54,680 bases of DNA from an uncultured Clostridia bacterium (GCA_904419495.1 CAJFRV010000014.1:1-54680), one strand, 5' to 3'; shown: positions 26,931-36,980, counted from the stretch's first letter. Numbers and translations are program-made. The notes: generated by a model from the sequence alone, not told the origin.

Positions 26931-28682
26931 TTATTTCTCATCATATTTCATATTATCACCATAACGTTTTACTTTTTGAGTTGTTGTTTTTTCAAATTCT
27001 TTATCTCTAATAATAAATCCTTTAATATGTTTATAATTTGGTAATTTGCTATTAACACTAGATACAACATCAGAAATAATTTTCTTAATTTCTTCTTTTG
27101 TAGGAACACTACCTTTTAGATATTCAGAAATGGCTTCTAAATTTGGATATATTTGTGCTTTTATATAGGTTTCATCATCATCATCTTCTTGAATTCCTTG
27201 TACTAAGGCTTCAGAAATTAAAGGGTTATCATTTAAGTAATATTCTATTTCTTCAGGATAAATATTTTTACCATTTTTGGTGACAATCACACTTTTGCAT
27301 CTGCCAGTAATGTATAGATAACCATTTTCATCAATTTTTCCTAAATCACCTGTATGGAACCAACCATCTTTTATTACATTTGCAGTAGCCTCTGGATTAT
27401 TGTAATAACCTAACATAACATTAGGACCTTTGACAATAATTTCACCAACACCTTCGTTATTTGGAGAATCAATTTTATATTCTACATTTGGAATAGGAAG
27501 CCCTGCAGCATCGTCTTTTTGAAAGAAATCTGTATTTCCAGCAACCAAAGGAGAGCATTCTGTTAAACCATACCCTTGCAATGTATTTAAGTTTAATTTT
27601 CTAAAATCAGATAAGATTTCTGGATTGGCAGCGGCAGCACCAACAATAAATACACGTAATCTTCCACCAAGTGTATTTTTAACTTTATTTTTAACAATTT
27701 TCTTTATAAAGAAAGGAAGGCTATCAAAAGGATTTTCATTTTGATTTTCTTTTCTATATTTTTCTGGTAATGTTTTATTCATATTTCTAACAATTGTTTT
27801 ATGCATTTTTTCTAAAAGTAAAGGAACACATAAAATAACAGAAGGGTGAAATTCAGCCATGTTTTTGGCAATATATCGTAATCCTTCACAATGAGCAATA
27901 CTAGCACCACTATAAATAGGTAATAAAAAGCCTAATGTACATTCATATGTATGGTGCAAAGGTAAGACTGAGAAAAATAAATCACTTCTTTTTACTTTTA
28001 CAATTCCATAAGTTGAAAGGATATTAGAACAGATATTTCTTTGAGATAAGCAAACTCCTTTTGCATTTCCTGTTGTACCAGAAGTGAATAACAAAATACG
28101 TAATTCATCAGGATTAACTTGAATATTATCAAAATCATGAAATCCATTTAAATAGCTGTCTTTTCCAATGACTTTTATATTATCAAAATATAAGATATCA
28201 TTTGTTTTAGAATCGATTTTATCAAAGGAAACCAATACAGTTTTTTTATTATTTAATTTATGAAAGTTATCCTTTATAGAAGTTAAGTTTTTTAAATCTC
28301 CTAAAATGCAAATTGTTTCTGAAACATTCATGAAATTGATAACATCATCACAATGCAATTCTTTATCAATTGGAACAACGATACCTACAATAGAGGCAGC
28401 CATATAGGATACACACCATTTGTAGCTATTTTTTCCAATAACTGCTATTCGTTTGTTTAAAAAACCTCTTTTGATTAAGTCTGTTCCTAGATAGACGACA
28501 TCATTTTTAAATTCTTCATAGGTAATAGAAACAATATTTCCATTTTCATCTTTTAATTTAAAAGCAGTTCTAGATTTAAAGTTTTCGGCAGAGTTGTATA
28601 GCATATCTTTAAAATTGGTAACTTCATCAGTTTTATGATATTTCAATTTCAATTGTTCAGAAACTGGCAAGTTAGTTTTCAT
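26931..28682 (-). CDS. Long-chain acyl-CoA synthetase (AMP-forming)
   Basis: A 583-residue ANL-superfamily enzyme that activates fatty acids through an acyl-adenylate. It shows the AMP-binding loop LLFTSGTTGNAKGVCLSQRN, GYGLTECSPL, TGDLGKIDENGYLYITGR and the C-terminal Lys region SVIVTKNGKNIYPEEIE. GAGGAGGAG lies upstream of ATG 28682. It is encoded alone on the minus strand, between the MITE-like element and a membrane protein gene. Confidence 0.9.
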   Translation of the reverse strand: MKTNLPVSEQLKLKYHKTDEVTNFKDMLYNSAENFKSRTAFKLKDENGNIVSITYEEFKNDVVYLGTDLIKRGFLNKRIAVIGKNSYKWCVSYMAASIVGIVVPIDKELHCDDVINFMNVSETICILGDLKNLTSIKDNFHKLNNKKTVLVSFDKIDSKTNDILYFDNIKVIGKDSYLNGFHDFDNIQVNPDELRILLFTSGTTGNAKGVCLSQRNICSNILSTYGIVKVKRSDLFFSVLPLHHTYECTLGFLLPIYSGASIAHCEGLRYIAKNMAEFHPSVILCVPLLLEKMHKTIVRNMNKTLPEKYRKENQNENPFDSLPFFIKKIVKNKVKNTLGGRLRVFIVGAAAANPEILSDFRKLNLNTLQGYGLTECSPLVAGNTDFFQKDDAAGLPIPNVEYKIDSPNNEGVGEIIVKGPNVMLGYYNNPEATANVIKDGWFHTGDLGKIDENGYLYITGRCKSVIVTKNGKNIYPEEIEYYLNDNPLISEALVQGIQEDDDDETYIKAQIYPNLEAISEYLKGSVPTKEEIKKIISDVVSSVNSKLPNYKHIKGFIIRDKEFEKTTTQKVKRYGDNMKYDEK

Positions 28683-28761
28683 TTTGAGTACTCCTCCTCA
28701 TTTAGATAATTTTTTTGAATTGATTTTTCGTAAAGTGTTTCAATAATATATGATAGACTGT

Positions 28762-29559
28762 TTAATTATATCGATAAAAAATATAATTTGTATCTTGTTT
28801 CATTGTTAAAGTACCATCAAATATAGTTTTATCTTCGGAAGAAAGAGGTATATCAATTGATACAGTTGTTTTAAAATCTTCATCTAAATTATTTGTAATA
28901 TGAATATCAAATGAAAGTGTACAAGCGATATCTTCTAAATTAATATTACATTTTTGTAGTAAAGAGCCATCATATGTAATTGGTGATGAAACATCTGTAA
29001 TGGTATAATCAGACTTTATATTAGAATTGACATAACTAAAAGTTAAAGGATTAGCTAAATTATTATATAAAGTTGGAGTACTTAAATCTGCTTCATCACT
29101 TGAAGAAACTGTGAATTCAAAAGAATCTGTAATTTTATTTTCTTCAGTTATATTACTTTTGGCAAAATCATTGATGCTTTTAAAATATAAGCGGGGTTCT
29201 CCTAATTTTGGAGTATTTGAAAACTGTATATTTTCAATACGAACCTTCTTTAAAGTATTTTCTAAGGTATCTTCATCAGATGTGTTTTTGATAAATAAGG
29301 CAATATCTGTATATTGATATAAATTTTGTATGGTAAAATTATTAGCTGTATTTGTTTTGTATCCTGCATCAGCACTACTGAATAATGTTATATTGTCAAC
29401 AGTAAAAATAGTAGACTGGTTTTTATCAGCAAAGCTTAAAATGTCATTTTCAAAGCTTTTCTTTAACACATATTTTTGAAAAACCAAATAGGCAAGAAAA
29501 ATAACAATACAAATTAAAATAATTGTAATAATGGTTAAAATAATCTTTGTTTTTTTCAT
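28762..29559 (-). CDS. Membrane-anchored extracellular hypothetical protein
   Basis: About 265 residues. One N-terminal transmembrane segment (IILTIITIILICIVIFLAYLVF) follows MKKTK; the remainder is an extracellular beta-rich domain with two parts (about 45-150 and 150-265), the second ending in a strand-rich segment. No known family is recognised. The start at 29559 is chosen for AAGGAGGA six bases upstream. It probably shares a transcript with the downstream acyl-CoA synthetase gene. Confidence 0.6.
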   Translation of the reverse strand: MKKTKIILTIITIILICIVIFLAYLVFQKYVLKKSFENDILSFADKNQSTIFTVDNITLFSSADAGYKTNTANNFTIQNLYQYTDIALFIKNTSDEDTLENTLKKVRIENIQFSNTPKLGEPRLYFKSINDFAKSNITEENKITDSFEFTVSSSDEADLSTPTLYNNLANPLTFSYVNSNIKSDYTITDVSSPITYDGSLLQKCNINLEDIACTLSFDIHITNNLDEDFKTTVSIDIPLSSEDKTIFDGTLTMKQDTNYIFYRYN

Positions 29560-29694
29560 AAATTCCTCCTTAGTAAACACTTATATCATAGTATAAAAGC
29601 ATAAGAAAATCAATAGGAAAAATGGATAGAAATTTTCCAGAATTTTAAATTGACAAAAATAGACACAAAGGGTAAAATGATGATAGGTGATTAT

Positions 29695-30945
29695 ATGAAA
29701 AAGAAAGAAAAGAAGGAGAAAAAAGTAAAAATAACCATTAAGAATTTAATATATTTTTTAGTTTTTATTGTGTTTATGTTATATTCTATTCTTTTTTATA
29801 ATCTATATTTTTCAAAAGAGGTATATGCCACAGAAGAAACAGCAAGTCAAAATACAGAAGAAATAAAAATTAGTCATGCAGAAGATGTGAATTTAGAAGA
29901 AATTATTTCACAAAATACAAATGATGGGCAAAGAGAAGAATATGAGGTAAGAGAAGAAGTATTAGAATATATTACCAAATATAGAACAAATACAAGTATA
30001 CCTAAAGGTGTTGTACAAGTTGTACAAGAGGGAAGACAAGGAACACAAGAAGTGACTGTAAAGAAGACCTACAAAGATGAAACATTGGTAAATGAAGAAC
30101 AAGTTAGCCAAAAGATAACAAAAGCTTCTATTAATAAGATAGTAGAAATAGGTGGAGGAACAGGAACTAGTAACTACAAAGTAAAAGTTGGTGACACATT
30201 ATATGTTACTTCTGATAGATTGTCTGTTATGGTAGAACCAGATGAAAATTCACAAAAGGTAGCAACATTATCTCAAAATGATGAATTGGAATTAAAAGAA
30301 ATAAAGGATTCTTGGTATAAAATAGAAAGTGGTACAGCAAGAGGGTATGTAAAAGCAGAATGTACAACATATATTAATCCAAATGCACAAAATGAAGAAG
30401 AATATACAAATGAAGGAAGCTCAAATGAAAAATCAGCAAGTACCTTAAAAAGTACATTAAGTTTTAATATGGCTTTAAATAAACCAAGTGGTCTATCATT
30501 AGATCAATTTAAAAAAGTATTAACAGATTCTAAAGATAAAAATAATATATTTGCCAATAATGCAGAATATTTTTATTACATAGAAAAACAATATAACATA
30601 AATGGCATTTTTGTTGCAGCAGTTGGAATACATGAAAGTGGATGGGGAACTTCAAAAATATCCTTAGAAAAGAAAAACTTATTTGGATATGGTGCTTATG
30701 ATTCAAATCCATATAATAGTGCTTATCATTTTTCTGATTATTCAGAAAGTATCGATTTATTAGCAAGAGTATTTGTAAAATATTATTTGAACCCAAAAGG
30801 TACAAGCATATATGGAGGAGAGGTAGCAACTGGTTCTTATTATAATGGAGCAACATTAACTGGTGTGAATACAAGATATGCAACAGATAAAAATTGGGCA
30901 AATCGTGTATATCAACATATGCAATATTTGTACAATAAATTATAA
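29695..30945 (+). CDS. Cell-wall glucosaminidase with G5 and SH3 domains
   Basis: About 416 residues. A cytoplasmic Lys-rich stretch and one membrane segment are followed by a G5 domain (about 80-150; YEVREEVLEYITKYRTN, GTQEVTVKKTYKD), a bacterial SH3 domain (about 165-225; DRLSVMVEPDENSQKVATL, WYKIES) and a C-terminal glucosaminidase domain (about 270-415; the catalytic-Glu region AAVGIHESGWGTS and NLFGYGAYDSNPY). It should cut glycan strands of peptidoglycan as a LytG-like autolysin. ATG 29695 follows AGGTGA; an in-frame upstream TTG at 29650 has no site. Confidence 0.85.
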   Translation: MKKKEKKEKKVKITIKNLIYFLVFIVFMLYSILFYNLYFSKEVYATEETASQNTEEIKISHAEDVNLEEIISQNTNDGQREEYEVREEVLEYITKYRTNTSIPKGVVQVVQEGRQGTQEVTVKKTYKDETLVNEEQVSQKITKASINKIVEIGGGTGTSNYKVKVGDTLYVTSDRLSVMVEPDENSQKVATLSQNDELELKEIKDSWYKIESGTARGYVKAECTTYINPNAQNEEEYTNEGSSNEKSASTLKSTLSFNMALNKPSGLSLDQFKKVLTDSKDKNNIFANNAEYFYYIEKQYNINGIFVAAVGIHESGWGTSKISLEKKNLFGYGAYDSNPYNSAYHFSDYSESIDLLARVFVKYYLNPKGTSIYGGEVATGSYYNGATLTGVNTRYATDKNWANRVYQHMQYLYNKL

Positions 30946-30952
30946 AAAATTC

Positions 30953-30981
30953 TTGCTATTTTTCTAAAGTTATTGTATGAT
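30953..30981 (+). promoter_or_regulatory. Promoter of the TadZ-like cluster
   Basis: TTGCTA (30953-30958) and TATGAT (30976-30981) are 17 bp apart, about 65 bp before the gene at 31047. Confidence 0.55.
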
Positions 30982-31046
30982 ATATAGGTATAAGAAAAAA
31001 TAAGGATTATTTTGCCAAAAATAAAGAAGAAAGGGGCAATAAATAG

Positions 31047-31454
31047 ATGAAAAAAGCAGTAATAATTGTTACAATGTTAGTAATTATTTTTGGAATATTT
31101 ATTGGCACAAATAAAGTTTATGCAGCTGAACAAGCAATTGATGAAGAAACAGAAAGTAGATTAGTAGAAATAAAGGATAATGCAGCAAACTCAATAGAAG
31201 ATTATAAAGAAAAATATGGTTCAGATGTATATGGAATTGTAGCCTATGTTTTAAACATCATCAGAATTTATAGTATACCATTTTGTTTCTTAGGAATTGC
31301 AATAGGAGCTATTCATAAATATGTAGTAGGTGTAAGAAAATTAGATACCTTGGAAAAAGGTTTAGGATTAATTGTAACTTTTGTAACATTATTAATTATA
31401 TGCCAAGTATTACCACTAGCATTTGCAGTGTTTGTAAGATTTGGAAGGGGGTAA
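31047..31454 (+). CDS. Small TrbC/VirB2-like membrane protein
   Basis: A 135-residue protein with a signal peptide (cleavage near VYAAE, residue 27), a charged segment, and two hydrophobic segments (about 55-80 and 95-125) separated by a short basic loop. This layout resembles TrbC/VirB2 pilin-like proteins of type IV secretion systems. It is 3 bp upstream of a TadZ-like ATPase gene. The family assignment is tentative. Confidence 0.5.
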   Translation: MKKAVIIVTMLVIIFGIFIGTNKVYAAEQAIDEETESRLVEIKDNAANSIEDYKEKYGSDVYGIVAYVLNIIRIYSIPFCFLGIAIGAIHKYVVGVRKLDTLEKGLGLIVTFVTLLIICQVLPLAFAVFVRFGRG

Positions 31455-31457
31455 CAA

Positions 31458-33875
31458 ATGAAAGTTTTATTTGCTGTAAGTAATGAGGAAATTTCACAAG
31501 CAATTATAAAAAAATATCAAAAAGAATATAAAGAAATTATTTCACATAAAAATGTATATTACTTTAATGCAATATTAAAAGAAATACAAAAGGATAAATC
31601 ATATGATAGAATTGTTATAAGTGAAGACTTGGAGGCTTTTTCACATACACAATATGATCAAATAGACAAATTTATATTTGAAAAACTAGATATGATTAGT
31701 GATGAAGCATCTAATATGAGAGGAAGCGATATTCCTATTATATTAATTTGTTCAGATAGAAGAACAAAATCAGAACAAATGTTAGTCAAATTATTTGGAA
31801 TAGGAATTTATAATGCAATCCTTGGAAACGATAGAAGCGTAGATGAAGTATGTAGATTGCTTCATAGACCTAGATTAAAGAAGGAAGCTAAAAATTATTA
31901 TCAAATTGATTCTGAAGAAGTAACTTATCAATCAGAAAATGAAAATGACGTAAGCGAAATGGAAATTCAAAATATTTTAGCACACTACAAAAGCCTAGGA
32001 AAAGATGAAGATCGATATATAGATAGTTTTAATAATATTGCAGCACAATATAATGATACACAACTAAGAATTATTACAAAATTCTTACCTTTGAATGTAA
32101 GAGCAGTGCTAGAAGAAAGATCTCCAAAATATCAAAAAATTATGTCGTTTAACAATAGAGTTTCAGATGATCTAAGAAAGAGCAAGAAAGAAGAAGCAGG
32201 AACAAGTGAAAAATTATTAAGACCAAAAGACAAAACTGTTACTATGTCAAAACCTGTTGTTATTCCTTCTTCAGTAAATATGACAGGTGCAAGAAAAATG
32301 TCTAAGCCTAAAAAGATACAACCAGAAGTAAATATGCAACAAAATACACAACAACCAAATGAAGAAATGCAACAAAGAAGATTTGTACAACAATCAAATG
32401 AAATTGAGAAAAGTCAAATACAAGGAATGCCAACACCAATGGTTAATCCTATAAAAGATGATGAGCAAGAAGTTGTACAAGTAGAACAACAACCAGTAAA
32501 ACGAGGAAGAGGAAGACCAAGAAAAAATCCTGTTCCTATGGAAACACAAAATGTAGAACAGCCAGTAAAACGAGGAAGAGGAAGACCAAGAAAAAATCCT
32601 GTTCCTGTAGAGACAGAAGAAACTATATTGCCGGGATTTGAAGAAGAAAAAGAAGATGATGTTATATTACCGGGATTTAATGATATAGCTCCAACAGAGA
32701 ATGAAAAAGCAAGTACATATCAAGAAGAAACTATATTACCGGGCTTCGAAGAAGAGAATAATGAGAATACAGATGACATGGTATTACCGGGATTTGAGGA
32801 TGTAGATAACGAACCAGATCCAGAGCCACAAAGGAGTTTTGAACAACCAGCAACAGAGTATAGTAATCAGGTGCAAACTAATAGTGAGTATTCTTATGGA
32901 AACAATCAAAATACATATAATACAAATTATGTATCTTCAAATTCAATCAATATGACGAAAACAAATAATGATTATGTACAGTCAATTGACATTTCATCAC
33001 TTTTAACATCAGATAAAAAGATAGTAACATTTGTAGGAACAAGTAAGAATGGAACATCTTTTATTGTTAATAATGTGGCAGAATTGTTATCTTCTATGGG
33101 AATTAATGTGGCAATATTAGATACAACAATGAATAGAAATTCATATTATATTTACACAAAAAATGAAGAGGCTTTAAGAAATATTGCAGCAAATAGTATT
33201 GAGCAACTTTCACAAGGTATTGCTAATGGAATACAAGTAAACAAAAACTTAACAGTATTTACATCATTACCAGATGAAAGAGATTCGATTGTTAAGGTAG
33301 ATGAAATATTAGAAACATTAGTAAAAAATTACTCATTAATATTAATAGATTGTGACTTTAATACACCAATCGGATATTTTAAACAATCATTAGAAACATA
33401 TTTAATTCAATCAATGGATATACTTACAATACAACCACTTACAGCATTTTTAAGAGAATTAAAAGCAAAAAACATATTAGATGAAAGCAAATTAAAAATT
33501 ATATTAAATAAATTTGTAAAAGTTAGAGGAATTAATGAAAAAACAATCATTGGAGGAATGGCATTTTATAATGATCCAGCAATGTCTTTTATGACAGAGT
33601 TATTTGATAGAAATCTAATAAAATATATAACAATTCCTTTCGAGGAAGAAATATATGTTAAATATTTAGAAGGAATCATAAATTGTGATATAAACTTAAA
33701 AGGATATTCAAAAACATTTATGCAAGTTTTAAAAGCTTTAGGAAACATGATATATCCGTTAGTTTCAGGACAAGGCACATATAAACCACCAACAGTTACA
33801 GAAAGCAATTCAGGTATGGGAGCATTTTCACCAAGTATGAATGATACATTAAATCAGATGAAAAGAAATTTTTAA
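31458..33875 (+). CDS. TadZ/CpaE-like ATPase with AT-hook and LPGF linker
   Basis: An 805-residue protein. Residues 1-145 form a receiver-like alpha/beta domain without obvious phospho-acceptor; 145-330 is a charged linker; two AT-hook-like motifs GRGRPRKNP occur at about 349 and 377; four LPGF motifs (LPGFEEE, LPGFNDI, LPGFEEE, LPGFEDV) follow; residues about 519-760 form a ParA/MinD-type domain with a deviant Walker A (GTSKNGTSF) and LILIDCDF. TadZ/CpaE proteins place pilus secretion machines at the pole. The AT-hooks would add DNA or nucleoid binding, which is inference. It is probably linked to prepilin-like protein export. Confidence 0.65.
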   Translation: MKVLFAVSNEEISQAIIKKYQKEYKEIISHKNVYYFNAILKEIQKDKSYDRIVISEDLEAFSHTQYDQIDKFIFEKLDMISDEASNMRGSDIPIILICSDRRTKSEQMLVKLFGIGIYNAILGNDRSVDEVCRLLHRPRLKKEAKNYYQIDSEEVTYQSENENDVSEMEIQNILAHYKSLGKDEDRYIDSFNNIAAQYNDTQLRIITKFLPLNVRAVLEERSPKYQKIMSFNNRVSDDLRKSKKEEAGTSEKLLRPKDKTVTMSKPVVIPSSVNMTGARKMSKPKKIQPEVNMQQNTQQPNEEMQQRRFVQQSNEIEKSQIQGMPTPMVNPIKDDEQEVVQVEQQPVKRGRGRPRKNPVPMETQNVEQPVKRGRGRPRKNPVPVETEETILPGFEEEKEDDVILPGFNDIAPTENEKASTYQEETILPGFEEENNENTDDMVLPGFEDVDNEPDPEPQRSFEQPATEYSNQVQTNSEYSYGNNQNTYNTNYVSSNSINMTKTNNDYVQSIDISSLLTSDKKIVTFVGTSKNGTSFIVNNVAELLSSMGINVAILDTTMNRNSYYIYTKNEEALRNIAANSIEQLSQGIANGIQVNKNLTVFTSLPDERDSIVKVDEILETLVKNYSLILIDCDFNTPIGYFKQSLETYLIQSMDILTIQPLTAFLRELKAKNILDESKLKIILNKFVKVRGINEKTIIGGMAFYNDPAMSFMTELFDRNLIKYITIPFEEEIYVKYLEGIINCDINLKGYSKTFMQVLKALGNMIYPLVSGQGTYKPPTVTESNSGMGAFSPSMNDTLNQMKRNF

Positions 33876-33891
33876 ATAGGAGGAATTAGCA

Positions 33892-35019
33892 GTGATAATA
33901 GGGGTTGCTGTAGTATTAGTAATAATTGTAATTATATTAGTTATATATAATATAAAAATTAGTCAAAAAATTCAGAAATTTAAAAACATCAACCAAAAAA
34001 TTACTAACCTACAAGTTGTTCAAGATTTTATGAATACAATAGGGGAAGCATCATCAGTTGATGAAAAAATAAAGAAAATTAATCATATTTTAATTGAAAA
34101 GTATGATATAAAATATTCAACTATTGTTGTTTTTAATGGTGCTGAATATGAAATAAAAGCTTCTAATGTAGATCAAAGGCATTGGGAATCTTTAAAATCA
34201 TTACAAGATGTAGATATGTTTAAAGATAGTATTCAAACAGCTACTCCTAAATATGTTACTGTTAATAATGAAAATGAAAGATTACCATATCAAAAAATGG
34301 AATTTGGTAGAGCAAAATCAGCAATATTTTTTCCATTATATATTGACAATGTTTATATAGGATATTGGATATTAGAAAGTGGAACACCACATGATTTTGA
34401 TAATATAGACATAACTGTATTAGAAGTTATAAAAGATAACATTGTATCTGTATTAAAAACAGTTGTACATCAAAAAACATTAGAATCAATTGTTAGAACA
34501 GATTTATTTACAGGATTATATTCAGAGGAATATTTGTATGGAGAAGGAAAGAAAATTATAGACCAATATACAATATCTACAATATGTATGTTTAAAATTA
34601 CAAACATAGAAGAAATTAATAAAAATTATTGTAGAGAATTAGGAAATGAAGTCATTAAAGAAATTAGTGGATATGTTCAAAATAGTATTTCAGAAGACTA
34701 TGTATTTGTTAGATATATGGGACCTAAATTTGTTATTGCGTTTTCAGGTGTAGATATAGAAGGAGTAGCAGCGTTTGTTAATGATATAAAAGAACATATA
34801 GAGCAAATGAGAATTTCTTTACCAGAAGATAGTGGTACATATACAAGTGAATTACCAGATAATAAAAATAGAGATATGACTAAACAAACTGTTACACCAA
34901 TTATAAATGTTGCTTTATCTTCATATTACAAAGGTACAGGTTTGGAAGAAGTATTGAAAAAGCTAGAGGAATACTTAGATAATGCTGATAAATCTGAAAG
35001 TGATATAACCAATATATAA
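33892..35019 (+). CDS. Membrane GAF protein with degenerate GGDEF domain
   Basis: A 375-residue protein beginning with GTG. It has an N-terminal transmembrane segment (VVLVIIVIILVIYNI), a GAF-like domain (about 40-190) and a GGDEF-fold domain (about 195-360) opened by RTDLFTGLYS (normally D.LTGL). The GGDEF signature is replaced by MGPKF, so diguanylate cyclase activity is unlikely. It may sense a ligand or bind nucleotide. AGGAGG precedes the GTG and it follows the TadZ-like gene by 16 bp. Confidence 0.7.
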   Translation: MIIGVAVVLVIIVIILVIYNIKISQKIQKFKNINQKITNLQVVQDFMNTIGEASSVDEKIKKINHILIEKYDIKYSTIVVFNGAEYEIKASNVDQRHWESLKSLQDVDMFKDSIQTATPKYVTVNNENERLPYQKMEFGRAKSAIFFPLYIDNVYIGYWILESGTPHDFDNIDITVLEVIKDNIVSVLKTVVHQKTLESIVRTDLFTGLYSEEYLYGEGKKIIDQYTISTICMFKITNIEEINKNYCRELGNEVIKEISGYVQNSISEDYVFVRYMGPKFVIAFSGVDIEGVAAFVNDIKEHIEQMRISLPEDSGTYTSELPDNKNRDMTKQTVTPIINVALSSYYKGTGLEEVLKKLEEYLDNADKSESDITNI

Positions 35020-35086
35020 GAAGCTAACCTTTTTGTATTCAGGAGATTTCATGAGAAGTCAAGAAAAAATGATTTTTCCTATACAA
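35018..35086. repeat. Palindromic repeat element, diverged copy
   Basis: AAGAAGCTAACC and a TTTTGTATTC-type arm at the left and GATTTTTCCTATACAA at the right correspond to the ends of the element at 8979 and 18457. The left arm is decayed. It lies between the GAF protein and ireB. Confidence 0.5.
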
Positions 35087-35108
35087 TAACAAAGAAGGAG
35101 GAATTTGT

Positions 35109-35366
35109 ATGGAATTTGACAAAACAATGAATTTTAAAGTGGAAAGAGAACAAAATGCAAAGAGCCAAGAAATTTTAAAAGAAGTGTATGAAGCATTAAT
35201 GGAAAAAGGATATAATCCTATCAATCAAATTGTTGGATATATTTTATCTGGAGATCCAACATATATTACAAGTCATAATGATGCAAGAAATAAAATAAGA
35301 ACAATTGAAAGAGACGAATTATTAGAAAAAATGGTAAAAAAATATATAGGATTAGAAGAGGACTAA
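35109..35366 (+). CDS. ireB: IreB family regulatory protein
   Basis: An 85-residue protein of the former DUF965 family. The segment [28 protein letters not shown] and [13 protein letters not shown] are family hallmarks. IreB is a substrate of the IreK-type Ser/Thr kinase in cell-wall stress signalling. It precedes ruvX and DUF1292 as usual in Firmicutes. AAGGAGGA lies upstream. Confidence 0.92.
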   Translation: MEFDKTMNFKVEREQNAKSQEILKEVYEALMEKGYNPINQIVGYILSGDPTYITSHNDARNKIRTIERDELLEKMVKKYIGLEED

Positions 35367-35367
35367 T

Positions 35368-35799
35368 ATGAGAATATTAGGAATAGATTATGGAGAAGCA
35401 AGAGTTGGTGTAGCCATAACAGATGCTTTGAATATAACAGCTCAAGGATTAGAAACAATTCAAAGAAATCATTCTGATAGAATTGTCTTAAAAAGATTAG
35501 ATGAAATTCTAGAAGAATATGAAGTAGATACAATTGTTGTAGGACTTCCTTTAAATATGAATGGCACAATTTCAGAAAGAGCAGAAATTACAAAAAAATT
35601 TATACATAAATTAAAATGTAAATACAACAAAATAAAAATTGAAGTAATTGATGAAAGATTAACAACCGTTGCAGCTCATAAAACAATGAATTTTTTAGAA
35701 GTAAATAAGCATAAAAAACGAGATATAGTAGATACTATATCTGCAGTTTATATTTTAGAAACATATTTAAATAAATTAAAAAATACATTGCAAAATTAA
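35368..35799 (+). CDS. ruvX: RuvX/YqgF family Holliday-junction-resolvase-like nuclease
   Basis: A 143-residue RNase-H-fold protein. The motifs ILGIDYGEARVGVAITD (Asp6), VVGLPLNMNGT, EVIDERLTTVAA and the final DTISAVYILETYL carry the acidic residues. The family processes rRNA 5' ends or resolves junctions. It starts 1 bp after the ireB stop, so it is translationally coupled. Confidence 0.93.
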   Translation: MRILGIDYGEARVGVAITDALNITAQGLETIQRNHSDRIVLKRLDEILEEYEVDTIVVGLPLNMNGTISERAEITKKFIHKLKCKYNKIKIEVIDERLTTVAAHKTMNFLEVNKHKKRDIVDTISAVYILETYLNKLKNTLQN

Positions 35800-35862
35800 T
35801 GGAAATCATGTATGATTATATTATTAATATAATAAAAATAAATAATTTGAAAGGAGAAATTT

Positions 35863-36174
35863 ATGAACGATAACGAAAATTATGAAGGAGAAGAGTTAGA
35901 TAACGTTGTTATTTTAAATGATGAGGACGGAAACGAAGTTAAATTTGAATTTTTAGATTTAGTAGAATTAGATGATGAAGAATATGTTGTATTATTACCA
36001 GTTTTAGAAGAAAATGAAGAAGACGAAGGGGAAGTGGTTATACTAAAAGTAGAAGATACAGACAATGATTCAGAAGAAGAATCTTATGTTAGTGTAGAAG
36101 ATGAAGAAGTGTTAAATAAAGTTTTTGAAATATTTAAAGAAAAATTCAAAGATGATTTTGATTTTGTAGACTAA
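35863..36174 (+). CDS. DUF1292 acidic protein
   Basis: A 103-residue, very acidic protein (YrzB-like). The conserved core VVILNDEDGNEVKFEFLDLVELDDEEYVVLLP is present. It follows ireB-ruvX, the standard neighbourhood. Molecular function is unknown. Confidence 0.88.
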   Translation: MNDNENYEGEELDNVVILNDEDGNEVKFEFLDLVELDDEEYVVLLPVLEENEEDEGEVVILKVEDTDNDSEEESYVSVEDEEVLNKVFEIFKEKFKDDFDFVD

Positions 36175-36181
36175 TAAATTA

Positions 36182-36211
36182 ATGAGGCGGATAGAATTCG
36201 CCTTTATTTTT
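36182..36211 (+). terminator. Terminator of the ireB-ruvX-DUF1292 operon
   Basis: AGGCG and CGCCT enclose a short loop and are followed by TTTATTTTT. Confidence 0.6.
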
Positions 36212-36306
36212 GAAGATGATGCGGGCTTTAAAATATTATGGACAGAGAAAATGTTAGAAAAGGCCTGCTATTGTTTTCTATATGTTAATAAAAGGAGGAA
36301 AAACAA

Positions 36307-36786
36307 ATGAAAAATTTTTCTACATGGCTACTTGCTTGTTTTGTTGTCATGTTTTGGGTATTTAGAATTATGGTGGCAATTATGGCAGAATTACATCAAG
36401 AATTTGTTGTAGCACCATTTAATCAAACAATGGAAATTATATTATTATTTGTCGTATTATTATGTTTGGTATTAATTGTAAAAAGGAAAATAGTTGGGGC
36501 ATTAATTTATCTATTAGGATATGGCATGTATTTTGGAACAGATTTAGTAAGTAAAGTATCACTTTTAATAGAAGATGCTTCACAATTAACAATTACAGAT
36601 TATACAGGTATGATGATATCATTAATAGGAATTATTATTCCGGTTGCAGTGTTATTAGACTTATTGGCAGATAAAAATAGAAAAGCACACCCTAAAGATA
36701 AAAAGACAGATTGGTTCTATAAAAATGAACAATATGATAGAAAACTAGATGAAAGAGCAGATAAAAATAATTATAGGACTTTATAG
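36307..36786 (+). CDS. Four-helix membrane protein of unknown function
   Basis: A 159-residue protein with four transmembrane segments (about 5-27, 40-60, 65-85, 100-122) and a hydrophilic C-terminal tail with many Lys, Asp and Tyr. No family is recognised. AAAGGAGG precedes ATG. It is monocistronic, with a terminator-like hairpin about 75 bp after its stop. Confidence 0.65.
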   Translation: MKNFSTWLLACFVVMFWVFRIMVAIMAELHQEFVVAPFNQTMEIILLFVVLLCLVLIVKRKIVGALIYLLGYGMYFGTDLVSKVSLLIEDASQLTITDYTGMMISLIGIIIPVAVLLDLLADKNRKAHPKDKKTDWFYKNEQYDRKLDERADKNNYRTL

Positions 36787-36857
36787 TAAAAAGAAGGAAA
36801 AAAACAATTGCATAAAATTCAGATCTAAAATAAGACAATTTGTTTTGAATAATAAAG

Positions 36858-36899
36858 CTGAAGTTTATTAGAGAAATCTAATTGCTTCAGTTTTTTTGT
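36858..36899 (+). terminator. Terminator upstream of rbgA
   Basis: GCTGAAG pairs with CTTCAGT over a loop of about 21 bases, followed by T7. Confidence 0.65.
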
Positions 36900-36980
36900 A
36901 AAAATTCTTTATAAAAGAATAAAAAAATGGTATAATATGTAAGAATTAAAAATTTAATATATAATGGAAAGGAAAAATTT

